Position numbers and translations under genes: made by a program | Part shown: positions 1-13,600 of the stretch, one piece after another | Layout of the letters: every line of letters starts with the position of its first letter | How positions within the stretch are numbered: the first letter of the stretch is position 1 | Notes under the pieces: model-generated | The model's database searches: none | Told to the model about the DNA's origin: nothing | The model's input: only the letters and a program-made list of their open reading frames with translations | NCBI RefSeq assembly: GCF_036417845.1 | Contig: NC_089981.1 | Span: forward strand, 38,446,668-38,510,667 | Source: Apteryx mantelli | Lineage: Eukaryota; Chordata; Aves; Apterygiformes; Apterygidae | Length of the DNA stretch: 64,000 nt | Direction: 5' to 3'

Positions 1-3000
1 TATGCTTTAGAGCAGCAAGAATTTGAAATAAGGTTTTTACATAGCTTGCTACAGAAAATAAGAATCATCATAGAATTATACCTAAAAAGTTAAGTAACTC
101 AAAGATGGAAGCATTACTTCTATCTTATTTCTTGCTTGGTGTTTTAGAGTAACATTACTACCACTCTCATGTTTGTATCAGAATAAGAGAACAGCATCTT
201 TCACTACTACTGTTTTGAGTAGAGAAAGCTACTTGGTTTCATACATAGCATGATTTTCCTGCATTGAGATTTCCAGTAAGACATGCCTATGCAGCCAGGA
301 GTATCAAATGCTATTCCTTAATATCTATATGAAGTTTGTTACTCCACAGTGATGGTTCTTCTTGTCAAACTGTGCAGTTGAATATGTTTTATATTGGATT
401 GTCCTGAAATATTAAGAGCATGCATTATAAAAACATGGCTAACATTCTGCCTGATTATCTATTAGCTAGAGCAGCTGGTCTGTTGGATTTCAGGTTATAT
501 AATTACACTTTTTTACCTTTAGTCTCAAAGAAAGCTGAATCTAAAGTAAAATGAATATCACCTGATTGGAATTCCTTTATGGTTCATGTTTATATTGGTA
601 GGAGTCCAGTTTCCCATTTTGCCTTTGATCGGGGTAATTAGAAGTCAGATAATCACAATTAGAAGTCTTGGGCTGTCTTCCATCATTCTATTCCTGACCC
701 CATCACCCAAACAGATTGAATTTTAGCTGACATTCATTTCCAGGCCAGAAATTTGCTAAACTAGATTAGATTGGCTTTCCTTGCTGTCTGTTAGTACATT
801 GGAATTTGTCTCCTGCCTGCCCCTCCTCAGAGGCACCTTCAAACATGTGCTTGTTATCCAGGATGGGTCAGGCAGTAACAAAGGATTTCCAAGCAGCTTC
901 TTTTTTGTTGTTGTTTGTTTCCTTTAGTATCTGACCCTGGAATCTGATCATGTCTACTGTGTGTGTGTTAAAGGTATTTGACCACATCAGTTAAGCTAGC
1001 AAGTCTTTTTTTCACTGAGAAGCTTAATTAATCCAGGAAGGGTTTATGACCTTGAACAAACTGTGGGCATTGAAAATTTGGGCAGCGAAGCAGAAAAGTT
1101 GTTGGGAGAAGTTATCAGAGTAACACACAAGTCTTGTATTTGCTTTTGAGTATTGAGAAGTACTAAGAATGAAAAACAAAACTCCGATGGGATTGTTCAC
1201 AGTGAATTTTATATTTTGCAGTTATTTTTGCCAACTCTAAGATGTTCCTTCAGACAAACTGTTCAGCTGATAGCTATCTGAGCAAAAATGATTTGGACAA
1301 AAACACCTAAGATATTTCAAAAATTGTTGTTCACTGAACTGTAGCTTAAGACACAGTCTGTTCATAATAAATTGTAAAGGTTATGTATCTTTAAAAAAAG
1401 TAGAGTTATAACATACTGTCCTCTCAGAATCTCACAGGAAAAAAAATTGTGGTCAAAAATTACCTTTAAATTATGTAGTACAGTGTAATTATTCATGACT
1501 GGACTCCAGAGGGAGAAGAATAGGTATTTAGAGAAATCCTTTTGAATGGTTTGCAAAGTGTACTAATTGCTTATTTCACTTGAATTACTTTGCATATTGG
1601 TTTCCAGAGCTCAAACATGCTGTATGCAAATGGTAGCATTTCCAAAACAAAACAAAACAAAAAAACAGAACCAGGACTTGATTTGCTCTGAAAATAAATT
1701 GGTTTTCAATCTGGAACATTGAACATACTACCTGGATAGAATTGTCCTCAAAAGTGCTGGGCTTCTGAGAACTGAAAAAAACTGAAAGCTTTTTTTATGT
1801 ACTACTCTAATACATCTAATTCCAAATGTGACTGAGGTATGTGCTACAGGGCATGCAAATAGAAGTCTTACAGTCAGAATTGATCTGTCATATCTTGGAA
1901 GGGGTGAAGGGACTTCATAGAAGGCCAGAGGTATGTAGGAGCCAAAGGCATGATGACTTTAGGATATGAGGCGTTTCTTTTTGTCATTTAAAATGCTGTG
2001 TGTCTCTGTCAAAAGGAAATATTACACTAGGGTTTAAACCAGAAAAGGTCATAGGTTATGTGTTTTCAGTGAGCTGTAACTGATGGTCTGATCTGCTTAG
2101 AGGTAGGATTAACCTCCCTCTCTCTCAGAAAGGACTTGCAGAGAATTGTTTGCTTGGGTTTCTAATCTTATTTTACCCCAAATGCCATGTGCCCTTACTG
2201 GTGGCAGAGGAGATTCTTGTGGCAGTGGAATCAGTGAAAAGCTGGTAGATCACACAAGAAGCCTCTGAATGAAGGCAGAATTGAAACTGGGAAATAAAGA
2301 AAACAGCAGGCAGGTCACCCTCTCAGGAAAACAACATTCATTCTCAGTCATGCACATCCTAACACTTTTGACGGCAATTTATCATGGAAGACTGGGTTCA
2401 CCGCAAGGGCTAACACATGTCATAGGTTAAATCAGAAAAGGCAATACTGAAAGGAAACTTCAAAGTCCTTCATACACAGAGTTAAATATGTTGAAAAAAA
2501 GCTTACGATGTTTGTTATAAAGATATGAGTAAAGAGCATGCTGGAGGAATTTTGGCAAAATGTAGTGTGATTGTTTTGCCTATTTAAGGCACCATTTCTG
2601 TGTCCTTGCAATGGATGTATGTGGTTCTGAGGAATACATAGCCCTCATTAGCAGAAAGTTGGATGGGTTGAGCTAACAGGCCTTTTCCGATTCTAATTGC
2701 TGTGGTTCTGTTAGTGGAATTGGATATACCTACTGGTATGTTTTAATGTCTAGGGTAGTTCCCTTTCCCACAGTAGACATGATCTGCTAGGTGCTTTGTG
2801 CTTTAAATCACTGAAGTCAGTGCAAGCAGCGAGGCCCTTGTACTCTCCTGGCCACTCAGTAGGATTGAGTGCACATTCAGCTCTGAGAAACTGGTTGTCA
2901 AGCAAGGGAAAAATATCTCACCCTAATTGAACTGTTGAGGTGAATGCAGTAGCAGGCTGAAAACTTGGCAGGCCTTTTTAATGCATGGCTAGAATATATT

Positions 3001-3920
3001 TGGTGTTGGTTATGAAGGATGTCTCCGTTTTGGGGTCATATAGTCTATTCTCCCCCCCCCCCCAATGCTTTCTGAGTTGGAAATCAATTAGCTAACCTAA
3101 GCTGCCCACTGCTGGAGATATCGGTTGGCAGGTGACATAGGGCATGTACATCTGTCTATCTAGCACGTTTATCTAAGAGCTTCATATCATCAAAACTCAT
3201 GCTTGGAAAGACCACTGTTTATGAAATTACCTATATCATGTCTAGTAGACTGCACTGCCAAAGCATTTCTATGGTTAAAGTAGAAATCATTACAGCATCA
3301 GAGCTATTTGGACCAACTCTGACTCCAGCTCAGTTTCATGTCTTTGTAACTCCACTCATTTAATTAGGATTGATTCATGTTGCTGTCCAGCTAGATTGTT
3401 CATATTTTTCAAAAAGGTATAAAAGCTAGTGAGGTAAAAGATAGTTTGAAATGTCTTTTATGTAACTGCTGAAATGTTACAGCACAGGCAAAGAAGTGTA
3501 GCACAAGCTACATCCTACTGTGTCAAGGTCCTGCCAGGGTAGTGCCATTGTAGTGCAGCTTTCATCACACGTTCAGTCATAGACCTATGGGGGTAAAACT
3601 AACCAAGAAAGGACGCTCAGAGCTAGTCCAGAGGACTGTATACAGAGGTGCTCACTGAGGCCATTAAATAGAAGATGGCAACAGCTAGTTGCTGAAGTCT
3701 AGATCCAAGCTGGCGTCTTGCAGAAAATTTGGTAGCTTAGCCCATCCTTTTGCTGGTCAGTCTTTCTCTTGCTCTTCCCACACTCCTTTCAGTCTGCTGC
3801 CTTCTCAAGTAATTTGATTGTATTTCTCTTGCCTTTTCAAGAAATGGTATTTGGTTTATGATCTCCGTATTTTTCTAAAGGACCCTGGGTCTTTTTCTCC
3901 TTCCATTTAATCTTCTCTAG
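1..3920 (+). other. CCND1: CCND1 last intron (3' part)
   Basis: Everything to the left of the CCND1 terminal exon reads as intron: AT-rich, with stops in all frames, no recognisable cyclin-box exon, and a pyrimidine-rich acceptor ending in TCTCTAG at 3920. A short stretch at 2655-2712 resembles an old CR1 3' end. A run of 12 C lies at 3052-3063. The preceding coding exon is not seen, so it lies outside the window. The assignment follows from the exon at 3921. Confidence 0.75.
2655..2712 (+). repeat. Degenerate CR1 3'-end-like fragment
   Basis: The stretch from GGATGGGTTGAGC through a TTCTAATTGC-type segment to TGTGGTTCTGTT resembles the conserved last 60 bases of avian CR1 LINEs (the 'ttggatgatctttaaggtccc...ctgtgattct' tail) in sense orientation. 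It is short and diverged, so this is a similarity judged by eye only. Confidence 0.35.
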
Positions 3921-4076
3921 GATTGTTTACGAGCCTGCCAAGAACAGATTGAATCCCTCCTTGAATCCAGTCTACGCCAGGCACAGCAACACAACGTATC
4001 TTCAGAAACAAAGACTGTAGAGGATGAAGCAGACCTTTCCTGCACACCTACTGATGTGCGAGATGTGAACATTTAA
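3921..4076 (+). CDS. CCND1: Cyclin D1, terminal coding exon (C-terminal 51 residues)
   Basis: The exon opens directly after TCTCTAG and reads in frame from [20 protein letters not shown] to a stop at 4074-4076, ending [10 protein letters not shown]. These are the hallmark C-terminal segments of cyclin D1: the helix after the second cyclin fold, then a degradation tail whose SCTPTDV contains the threonine (Thr286 in human) that GSK3-beta phosphorylates to trigger nuclear export and SCF-mediated turnover. Cyclin D1 activates CDK4/6 to phosphorylate RB in G1. The long glutamate run of mammalian cyclin D1 is absent and replaced by a short mixed stretch ([13 protein letters not shown]), a plausible non-mammalian form. 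Only this exon is in the window; exons 1-4 lie to the left. The gene is on the + strand, convergent with LTO1. Identification is firm. Confidence 0.95.
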
Positions 4077-5041
4077 GAGGACTTCTACTAATAGGTTTGC
4101 TTGGCAAGAAAAGCAGACAAAGAAAGGGCATCTGAGAAGGAATCAGCATCAGGATCTCCCCCCCAGAAACCCCTTTCTCCAGGACATTTTTATACCAGAA
4201 GGGAAAACCAGTCTTGTTTTTTTTCCTTGCTCTCTCTCCCTTCCATCTGTGACTTCAAACAAACAAATAAACAAAAAATACCCCAAAAACTGTCTTAAAA
4301 AAAGAAAAAAAAATAGTATTTGCATTACCCCCAGGGGTTTGTGCTACAAAAATAGAAGATTTTATACAATAATAATCAACTAGTTTTTATATTAAAGTGT
4401 TCTTGTCTGTATGTTGTAAAAATAGGCATTAACACACAAAATGTCTCCAGGGGAGGTATTAGATTTGATTTCTTACATATAAAACAAACCAACCAACCAT
4501 TTTTAAAGTAGAAGAGGTTTTTTTTTTTTTTTAGATAGTAAATGAAATATTCTTTTTTCTTTAAAAAGCATAGCTTTAACGCAGTTCTAGGCTTTTCTGT
4601 ATCTTGCTTGCTTATGCATTTAGTCACTTTATAATTCATCTGTAAATGTTTATTTTATTTCCTTAGGTTTTTTTTTTTATCCTCTTCACCTTATAAATGG
4701 TTAACGTAACCCATAAGTTAGTATATGTTAGTATACAGCATTATTATATGTTAATCTTTTTTTTGGTGCCTGTGGATTGCCTGTACATTAGGCATTTGTA
4801 GGGTTTCAGCTTAGCATTGTCGGGAAAGGCCAATGTACTACTCATACGATACTCTATTATAAAGAGAAACCGAAATAGTGACATAATATATTATATTTTT
4901 GTAATCTTCATATTTTTGTAGTTACCTGTGTATAAATGCTGGTCTGACCCAACAGATAGATATTCAGCCTAATTATGGTCAGGTTCAATCCACAGTTTAG
5001 TCTTTTTTTTTTTATAATATTCTAAAACCATTCCATTCAAA

Positions 5042-5048
5042 GCACTTT
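5042..5048 (+). promoter_or_regulatory. miR-17/20/106 seed match in CCND1 3'UTR
   Basis: GCACTTT is the exact 7-base complement of the miR-17 family seed (AAAGUGC). CCND1 is an established target of miR-17/20 in mammals. Whether this site is orthologous to the mammalian one is inference. Confidence 0.45.
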
Positions 5049-5764
5049 CAGTCCATTAGATATATAGGAAATACATTCTTTTATTGTGTGGGAATTTTTT
5101 TTTAATGGAATGGTTTGGAAATATATAAGTGCTTGTTCGCAAACTTGGAATTGCAAAGCAAGTGCATTTAACTATGGTGTTAGAGGAAAGGTGATTTTTT
5201 TTTTCCGAAGGTTGTGTTCCAGTGAGAGAAATTGCATTCACAAATTGCCAGGATATCTTCCTATCCTTTTCTATAGAAAAGTTGAAGTTTAGAAATCCTT
5301 TGGTGCCAACTCATCTTTGTAAATTAGGGGCCTTAAAGGTTCACATATAGGACACATAGTTTAAGGATTGTCTCTAGATGTTTTACAACTGAAGGTTTTT
5401 AAACACTAAAATATATAATTTATAGTTAAGGCTAAAAAAGAAAGAATATTTATTACAGAGGATGTTCATAAGGCCAGTATGATTTGTAAAATAATGCAAT
5501 CGCCCCTTTTTTTTTAAAAAAAAAAAACACAATCTTTCTACCCTTGATGTTGCAGTTTTAACAGCTTATTAAAGAAAAAAAGGACACTCTTCAAAGAATA
5601 AACCCAAAACAAAACAGTCTATTTGGCCCCTTCTTATACATTTTCAAAAGCAGTCTAACCATGAAAAACGCCATAGTTATAAACATGAGAATTGGAGTAC
5701 TTGAAAGAAGTTCTTATTCCAGTATATGCCCCCCTTTTTTTTTTATTTAGCTACAACTAGAAAA

Positions 5765-5772
5765 TTTGCACA
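5765..5772 (+). promoter_or_regulatory. miR-19 8-mer seed match in CCND1 3'UTR
   Basis: TTTGCACA is a full 8-mer match for the miR-19 family, which belongs to the same miR-17~92 cluster as the upstream GCACTTT site. It lies in an AU-rich context favourable to accessibility. Confidence 0.45.
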
Positions 5773-5907
5773 TCTTGGCTATGTATCTTTTTATTATTAT
5801 TTTAGAAAGTAGCTGAAGGGACGTGGACATAGCTGTTGAAGTTGACGCTCGAGGAGAATGTGATGGTGAAATGTACGTGAGAAAACTGCCGCTAAGGTGT
5901 TGATTGT

Positions 5908-5970
5908 TTAAAAAAAAAAAAAAGAAAAAGAAAAAAGAAAAAAATTAAAAATTAAAAAAAAAGAAAAAGA
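5908..5970 (+). repeat. A-rich low-complexity tract
   Basis: A run of about 60 bases is almost entirely A with scattered G and a TTAAAAATTAAAA segment, inside the CCND1 3'UTR. It is simple sequence with no target-site duplication that I can see. Confidence 0.8.
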
Positions 5971-6081
5971 GAATAGAAAAGGAGTGGATGCTCCATTTTT
6001 ATTGAGCTGCTATGGATAAATTCCCAGCATGGTTTGAAAAAAAAATTAACATTGCTTTTCTGTATCTTTGTCATTGTGTTT

Positions 6082-6089
6082 TGCTGCTA
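6082..6089 (+). promoter_or_regulatory. miR-15/16/195 8-mer seed match in CCND1 3'UTR (site 1)
   Basis: TGCTGCTA is an exact 8-mer for the miR-15/16 seed (AGCAGCA). Repression of CCND1 by miR-15/16 is established in mammals. A second identical 8-mer lies about 0.7 kb downstream. Confidence 0.5.
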
Positions 6090-6799
6090 TTTTGTGGATC
6101 TTTTTTTTTTTGTTATACAATGTCATATACTGCCATGTTATAGGTTTTAATTTTCTCATAGAAAATTATATTATTGACATCATTTTTTTGTAGATTTTTT
6201 ATGTGATCAATTTTTACTTAATGTGATTACTGCTCTATTCCAAAAAGGTTCCTGTTTCACAATACCTCATACTTCAGTTAACCGTGTCTAGACCAGGTTT
6301 TAATGTTCGTACACAGTGCCTCATAGTTCTACTGCAAACTGAAATGCATCGAACGTTATTCTGAATGGGTCTCGCGATTTGCAACTAGGTTGCATTAATT
6401 TAAAAACAGCAGACATTTCAGAAGATCAAGTAATGTCAGTTTTTTTGTTGTTATGCATTTTATAAAGCTGGATTCTTTGTCTGATCTGGGGTTTATTATC
6501 ATAGTAGTTTTAAGCTGTGTTATTAGCCACATTGATATATGAAAGGTGCATTATAATATAACTCTTGTATGCCAGCTGATGTGGTTTCCCATCAGTTGGG
6601 ACGCATCATTTGGTATGATAGGTTATCTTCTGGAACTCTAAGTATTTTGTGTGTTTAATCTGTTATGATATACTAGTTTTTTGTTTTGTTTTTTTGTTTG
6701 TTAATTATAGCATAATGCTAATTTAAAAAGCCTGTAAATCTCATAAATAAGCCAGCTAACAGAGTTGTATGCTGAAGAATAATCTAGCTGTTGCCTGTA

Positions 6800-6807
6800 T
6801 GCTGCTA
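6800..6807 (+). promoter_or_regulatory. miR-15/16/195 8-mer seed match in CCND1 3'UTR (site 2)
   Basis: This is a second exact TGCTGCTA, flanked by A on the 3' side. Two perfect 8-mers for one family in one 3'UTR strengthen the case that the gene is a target here too. Confidence 0.5.
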
Positions 6808-7653
6808 AACCAAAACAGAATTAGAACTCAATTTTGAGGGCAAATGCAGTTAAGATCCTACATAGTGCATAAATAAAGCATTGCAATGCTACTAGCAGTC
6901 GCAGGACCCAGGAGGACTGGATACATTCTGTCCAAATTTCAGGAACATTTCTTACTGCTTACCTCATAAACACTTCTGTTCGTGGCATCTCTGTGTCTCT
7001 GAACCAAACATGATTATTGAGTTAGTGGTTACTGGTTATATTATGTGTTACACTGAGTGGCAGTGCGTACTGCAAATTTCTTTAAATATTGTAGGTACTA
7101 AAGGGCCAAATCCAGATCAGTGGGTTCATCTGCCAACAGAGATGCTTTATTTCTCACATTATTATAACAATCTGTAGTAAGCAAGCAATTCAGATTTGTA
7201 CATTTTTATATTGTACTTATTGGCATCACTGGTCTGAAATGCACATTTTCACCCACAGACCTGTAACAGACAAGTTTCCAGCAAAAAAAACCCAACAAAC
7301 CTAAAGTCTAGAAATAAAATTGGTAAAACCCAATGTCTGCTTGTTGTGTTTTTTTTATTACGTTCATGAATGCTGAATGGTAGTAACTACCTGATGCAAT
7401 GAGTAAGCAACATGATGTTTTTCTAGCGTCGACTGTCCATGCTTTAATAGTTGCAATGCATCTTTTAGTTAATAGTTGCAATAAATCTTTTTATCATTAT
7501 TTTAGGAAAATGTAGGTGTTTTTAGCAATAGGTAAGTGACTGCCTGTCATAGTAATGTGTATTTTATAAAGCAAAATATACTTTTGCTGAAGATTTTCCT
7601 TTAAACATCTAAGGTAATTATTCAGAGCAAAATACCATTTGGTGGTTCTTTTC

Positions 7654-7670
7654 AATAAAGGTAAAATAAA
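7654..7670 (+). terminator. CCND1: Probable distal CCND1 polyadenylation signals
   Basis: Two AATAAA hexamers (7654-7659 and 7665-7670) are separated by five bases and followed within 30 bases by GT- and T-rich sequence (GTAGGTGTTTG, then TTGTTTGTATTTATTT). This is the classic signal plus downstream-element layout, at a distance from the stop that fits the known long CCND1 3'UTR. Confidence 0.55.
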
Positions 7671-10600
7671 GTAGGTGTTTGATGCTACAGAATGCTTGTT
7701 TGTATTTATTTATCAGTGCAAGGTTTTGTGTCCTAGAACACCTCTATGGAAATGAATTTGTTTTAAAAGCAGTAGGGTTAATATGGCTTCTTTTCCTTTC
7801 CTCCCCCTCACATACAGCTATCGCATGTTACTATTTATCACTAAGATAATAGAGAAAACCAAAGTGGAAAAATTTCAGAGCCCACTAAAAGTACATAAAG
7901 AACTGGACTTAAAAGGAGAGAAATGTAACAGCAGTTACATATGATTATTTAGAAACTAAAATTAGATTAAATTATAACTATGTTCCAATTCACATTCCAC
8001 CATAACTTTCTGAAAATTGGGGATGCACTTTCTCATTATTACAGAAGCCGAACACAGCAGAAACTACTGCTTAGTCTTTGTGGAGAACAGTCAGGCCTCT
8101 GACCTATGTATTTGACTATTTAGCCTAAGAAAGTATGTGAAAATATGATTTCATTTCTGCCTTAAGAAAACACTGATCTATGTAAAAGGTCATGTATTTT
8201 TCTCTCCTGTCTCAAATCAGAAATGTAGCATTTGTCTCCTGAGTTTCCCATTGACTAAACTTCACATTACAACTGATTCTATGCAATAAATACAGCAAAG
8301 GAAACAAAAACTGTATGTGGAAAAATTGTATGTTGTATGTGAATCATAGACTAGAGCAAAATAAGTTGTCTTAATGCAGTTACTGATAGATGGGAAACCG
8401 TCTGCATCAGAAAAATCAAAGTTGAGCCTGTATTAGCTGGTCAACTTACCAATCATTTCAGCTAGGAAACTGAACCATATGGCCTACTGTAAAATCACAG
8501 CTGTAAGATTAGGTAGGTAAAGTAACTACATCCATATCAGTATATAGTTTGAGCTGTAATTCTTTCCATTACAAGTGGGTACCTCCTTAATACAGTCAAG
8601 TCACACTGGTAGGCCATTAAGGTAAATTTATATAGCACTGAAAGAGATGATCTAAGCTAGAGTCACATTGACTTTAAATACAGGTCAAGCTGTAGCTCAA
8701 CTTGGCCTAGATCAAAAAAAAAATTATTTTTTCACCTAAATCTTTTTTTTTTGCCTCAAAATTTCAACATATTTTAAAGAAATGAAAAAAAAAAAGTGTT
8801 GTCTTGCTTTTGTAGCTCTGATGACCAACCCTTCTAATTTTAAATGTTCAAAAATTGAGTGAAGACTTACTTACTTATAAAACCTTGATTTTTTGGACAA
8901 AAAGCTTTTTTACGAAAATAAATGATTCAATGAGAAACTTACTTACCCAGCAATATGTTCAACATGTTAAGTGGGGTTTTTTGGTTTTTTTCTTTCCTTT
9001 TCTAGCCATCCTGTAAACTCTATTCAACTGACTGAAGTATTTGTTGATTTAAGTAGGTTTAAGCCTACATAATCATCACAGTTACTTATGGTTTCCTTCT
9101 CTCTTAAACAACATCTCTGAACGCATCTTATGAAGTCTGGATGTTAGGTGAACTATGCCAGCATTATTCACATGGCAAAGGGCAGGAAGACAATAATGTA
9201 GTTAGAAAAACAATTTACTATTATAGGCTATAAAAAACCCCAACCACATTCATCTAGGCTATGCTCTAACTTATTCAAAGGAAAAATACATATTATACCT
9301 TCTTACATCAGACTGAGAAGTATGCACAACCCCCCCCCAAAAGACTTCCATTCCATTGCTGAATGTAGCCTGAGTGACAAGCTTGTACCTTTTATGAACA
9401 CTTAAATCTGCACACTCTTTAATTAACAGTAAGTAACAATTAACAGTCTGTTAAATGTAAAAACTTGAAACCCACTTGTAGTCAAACATAGCTGGCATTC
9501 GAAGTGAAGGAAAACTGCAGCAGATAGGGGAGAAGGTGGATCTTGGACCTATATTTCAAATGAGTCATAGGAATGACCCAGGCATGTGGGCTAGAGAGTC
9601 TTGATGAAGATTCTTTGCAGCATCACTGAAAAGCTACAATGGGACAAAAGCAGCAAAGCTGTAAATGATGGCATTTTAATGAATTTCTGTCAACATCATT
9701 TTATGGGAAATGCATCTTTTCTGACAAAAACAGTATTTTTATGATGCCACAAATATAACTGATGATATTAATTGTAGTGGCATGGCAAACTGAGACATTT
9801 GACATAGTACCATACAATATTCTGATCAAACGATGAGAAACAGATTGCAAATTTGTCAACTGAATCACATCTATAGTGTAAGACTTGACAAGCCTCTGAC
9901 TGTCTTTTTGGGCTGAGAAGTGCAAATTTAGCAGCAAGACAGAAGCTACTCTTTCATTTCTTCATTGTGACTTGAAGAGGGAAAACAAGTAGTTTCTTGA
10001 CAATCCCATTAAGTATCTGCATAGCCAGATTTAGATCTGCCTCACCGTTTGCCTGTGTGATGCCCACACATCAGAAAGTCCCATATTTTAGGGAGATCAC
10101 AAAGTATTCCCAGCCATAATTTTCCTGAGCACTCTTTACCTGAGCAAGGAACAAGCTACTGGCAGAAAGCCTGCGTGTGTTCACAGCGAGTCAGGAAGAC
10201 AGCACACACAGGATGCAGAAGCATCACCCACAGTATGCGGGCAACAGCTCTGCTCCTGTGACACAGGCGGTACAGGGCATCTTCTACTCCTACTGACCTC
10301 CTGTATACAAAAGCTGTTTGCAATAGGGTGACACAGAACAGCCCAAACCTTCTGGAAGCAGTCACTACCATGCACAGATTAACATGACAACATCTCTACT
10401 TTTCTGAAATCTCCTCTGTGGTCATAGGACGTTATGTTTAGTGGTTGCTCCTGGGTCTTCCCTCTTACCCCACAGGAAAAAAAAAATAAAAATCCATCAG
10501 CGTGGATTTTGGCCCTCTTCTCTTTACTTACAGCTTCTACTACCTTTTTATTTACAATAGTATCCTTGATGAAATATAACAATAAGCCCTTAATTCAGAT

Positions 10601-13600
10601 AAAAACACAGGTAATGATCCATCTCAAAACCAAATACTAGAAGACCGCAATAAAAAAAATGATATTCCCATCATATTCAAAGTATATGCTAATGGACAAT
10701 CACAGTACAGTCTTCCCTACTAACATGTCTGTCCTGGGGTGAAGCCTACCTGCAAGTACTGCCCAGACAAATGAGACCGTGACTACATCTGTTCAGCTCT
10801 GACTAAATGTGCCATAAGCTGAAAAACAAAGAAGCAAGAGGTGAACTTTGTTAGGCAACTGTTGCTGACTCCCTACTTCATAACACATTTGCAGTGGGAG
10901 ACCAGAGGGTGATAGGAACCCCCCCTCCTCATCACTAATTGGGCTTAGATATAGAAAAAGTCAGAGTATCCTGGGACTGCACTGTTAGTGACGCCATGGT
11001 GGCTTATGCCAACAATCAAATATAGGAAGCAATAAATGGTTCAGACAATAACCCTTCGGGGGGTGGGGAGGGGAGGGAGAGCCCCGTACACTGACATCCG
11101 ATACCATTTAGAAGGCTGAGTCCAAGGTGGAAGCGCTGTGTGCAGGGGCCAAGCTGCAAGCCAGGACCTGACACGCTGACTGGTCTGAGCGAGTGTCCTG
11201 TTCCCCTGAGTCCAGGCGATGAAGGTCTATATTGAACTGCAGGTGCTGGGGCTTTGATTTGTATGTGCAGCATGTGCTATCAAAGAACAGAAGTCACTAT
11301 GCAGCCACCCCTCTCAACCTGCTAAGTAAATAAATTTTAGATTACATGCTGCTGAGGGATGTGGTTCTGTTATTTCATCCATCCCACCTGCTTTCCCTGT
11401 GACACGTGTCCTAATCCATCCCGAAGTTGTGTTCCATTAAATGTTTGGTCTCCTAAGACAGCTAACAAGTAACCCACAGTGAGGATATTACCTGTAACAT
11501 TACCTCCAGTCTTCAAGGAACTGCACTGAGATGGGCAACTCACTTAACGAGGCCACTAAACCACTACAGGAGCATTACAACAACTCACTCGAGCCAACAC
11601 TGAACAAGTGCCCTAACTCACTTGTCTGATGGGAAACTGCCTGAAGCAGACAATTGAGCTTTCTGAGAATGTTTTATTCTTCTTTTACCAGATTTTATCT
11701 CTATAGATTGTCCAAATACAGGATAGGATTTTTGAACAACTTTTTTGCTTCTTGAACACCCACAGGCTCTAATTCTTCACATTTCTTTCATTTGGTTGCT
11801 GGTTATTTTAAACATGAAGACCAGTTCTTCAGCTAATTTATTCTGGCCAAAATAGCTATGTTCCTTTATATGTACAGACATGACACCCTCCCAAGCATCC
11901 AGAAGGCATCAGCAATTACTTAATCAAAAGTAAACATTTCTTATAAACATAATACCATTTGTTCTATTTTTTGACTTTGGACACATCTGTAACTGTTTCA
12001 GGCCATGGAGGCCCCTGAAGTGCAAAAGATCAGAACAGTTCCTCCCCTATGGCAACATCCTTCTAATTTAAGTGAAGGTGTTCACCTGCCTTGACTCTTG
12101 CAAGATAGTGCTCAATAGCGCTGCAGAGCCAAACAAGCATATGCCTACACGTTTGGGGAAACACAAGTGTTCTCTCAACCACAAACAGCTTTCCAATCAT
12201 CTAAATGGAGTCCTCCATGTTTTTAAACCCCTCTGCAAACATGCCTCAGGCATCTTCAGGGGGCTTCTCCCATGCTTCTGCCGATGGGAGAATTTTGGGC
12301 AAATCGTACGTGAAAGCTCCTTGAAAAAGTCTCTCCACATTTTTCTCTGTACTACGATATGTTTCTTTCTCATTATTTCCTCATACTAATGATGCTACTG
12401 GATTTTTGTGAAGTCTGTACTCATCTGATTTGCAGAAGAGAACTTGCTCAAAAGAAGAACATGAGATACAACTGTAATGGACCACACCCTGAACACAGTT
12501 TGGACAATGTACTTATCTTGAAGTGGGCTTATAAATTCCTGAATGGCACTCAAAATATTCCCCATATTACTCAGCTGTTCTGAATATGACACAAAAAAAA
12601 GATGCCATAAATCCATGTGGTTTTAGAATTACAACGGTTCTAAATAACTGGACCATACCCGAGGTCTCCTCAAGAGGGAAATATGCACCAGACATAACCT
12701 CTAGTCATCCTTAAAAATGACATACTATTACACTGATCCTTAATTTTACTGAGTACTAATATTAATTTTTCCCTTTTATTTCAGAAACTGTCAAGTGCTT
12801 ATCAAAAATACATTCTGTATGTGTGTTACTTTTAAGGTGGTAAAGGGGGTCTCAAAAATTCAGCGTCTGCACATACATCGCAAAAAAAAAGAGAACAATG
12901 CACGCATGTGTTTTTAAACTACTGTTCGTGCAGTCTGGTCAGGACTGTGTGACACAGTATACAGTGTTTTGTCATCCAAGGAATGTCTTTGATCAAGAGT
13001 TTATGCAAGAAGGAAAAAAAAGCCATGAAACCCTAATCCGTTCCCACAGTCCAGTGAACGTGAGCTGGACAAACAGTGGACAATAGCAGTAAAGCTTGCT
13101 TCTGGAACAATTGCTGCAACTAAAAAAAATAAAGGGTTGCTGACTCACAGTTCCTACAACCAAGAAAGATTCCATGCAGTGTTGATTATTCCCCAGAATC
13201 TGGAGGATGCTGAAGATAAAAATTTACTTACATATCACACTGAAATAAAGCAGCAAAATACGCTGCTAAACAATCAAGAAAAAGACAAATACTGATGTTG
13301 ATTTTGTATAATGCAGAGTCGAGATGCAGAGACCGCATAAGCATTGATCTTCTTTTCTACCTCAATATTTCACTAAAAGTAAACTCCATAATTTGAGATT
13401 ATATTATAAATAAGAACCAGTTTAATGCTTCAGATAATACATCACTATTCCATCCCCACAAATTCTGCATGACTACAGTCAAACTCCCTACTTTCTCAAG
13501 ACAAAAGCTACATACTATTGCTCATAACTATTCAGAAACCTTCTCTAGGTAATTTTGCCATGCTAAAACCAGACGCACAGAACGACATATTGGTTAATCA

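Larger units (their letters stand above)
4077..7690 (+). other. CCND1: CCND1 3' untranslated region
   Basis: About 3.6 kb of AU-rich sequence follows the stop with no coding potential. Its length matches the known multi-kilobase CCND1 3'UTR. It contains many T and A runs, an A-rich patch (5908-5970), AUUUA-type elements and seed matches for miR-17, miR-19 and miR-15/16. Several AATAAA hexamers occur (near 5597, 6872, 7314 and 7482), so shorter 3' ends are possible. I place the distal end after the paired signals at 7654-7670, which are followed by a GT/T-rich stretch. The exact 3' end is inferred. Confidence 0.7.

Noticed and set aside
11040-11273. GC-rich patch as the missing LTO1 last exon
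   Set aside because: A CTGCAG acceptor-like site precedes a frame starting with F, but the translation shares nothing with the expected LTO1 C terminus.
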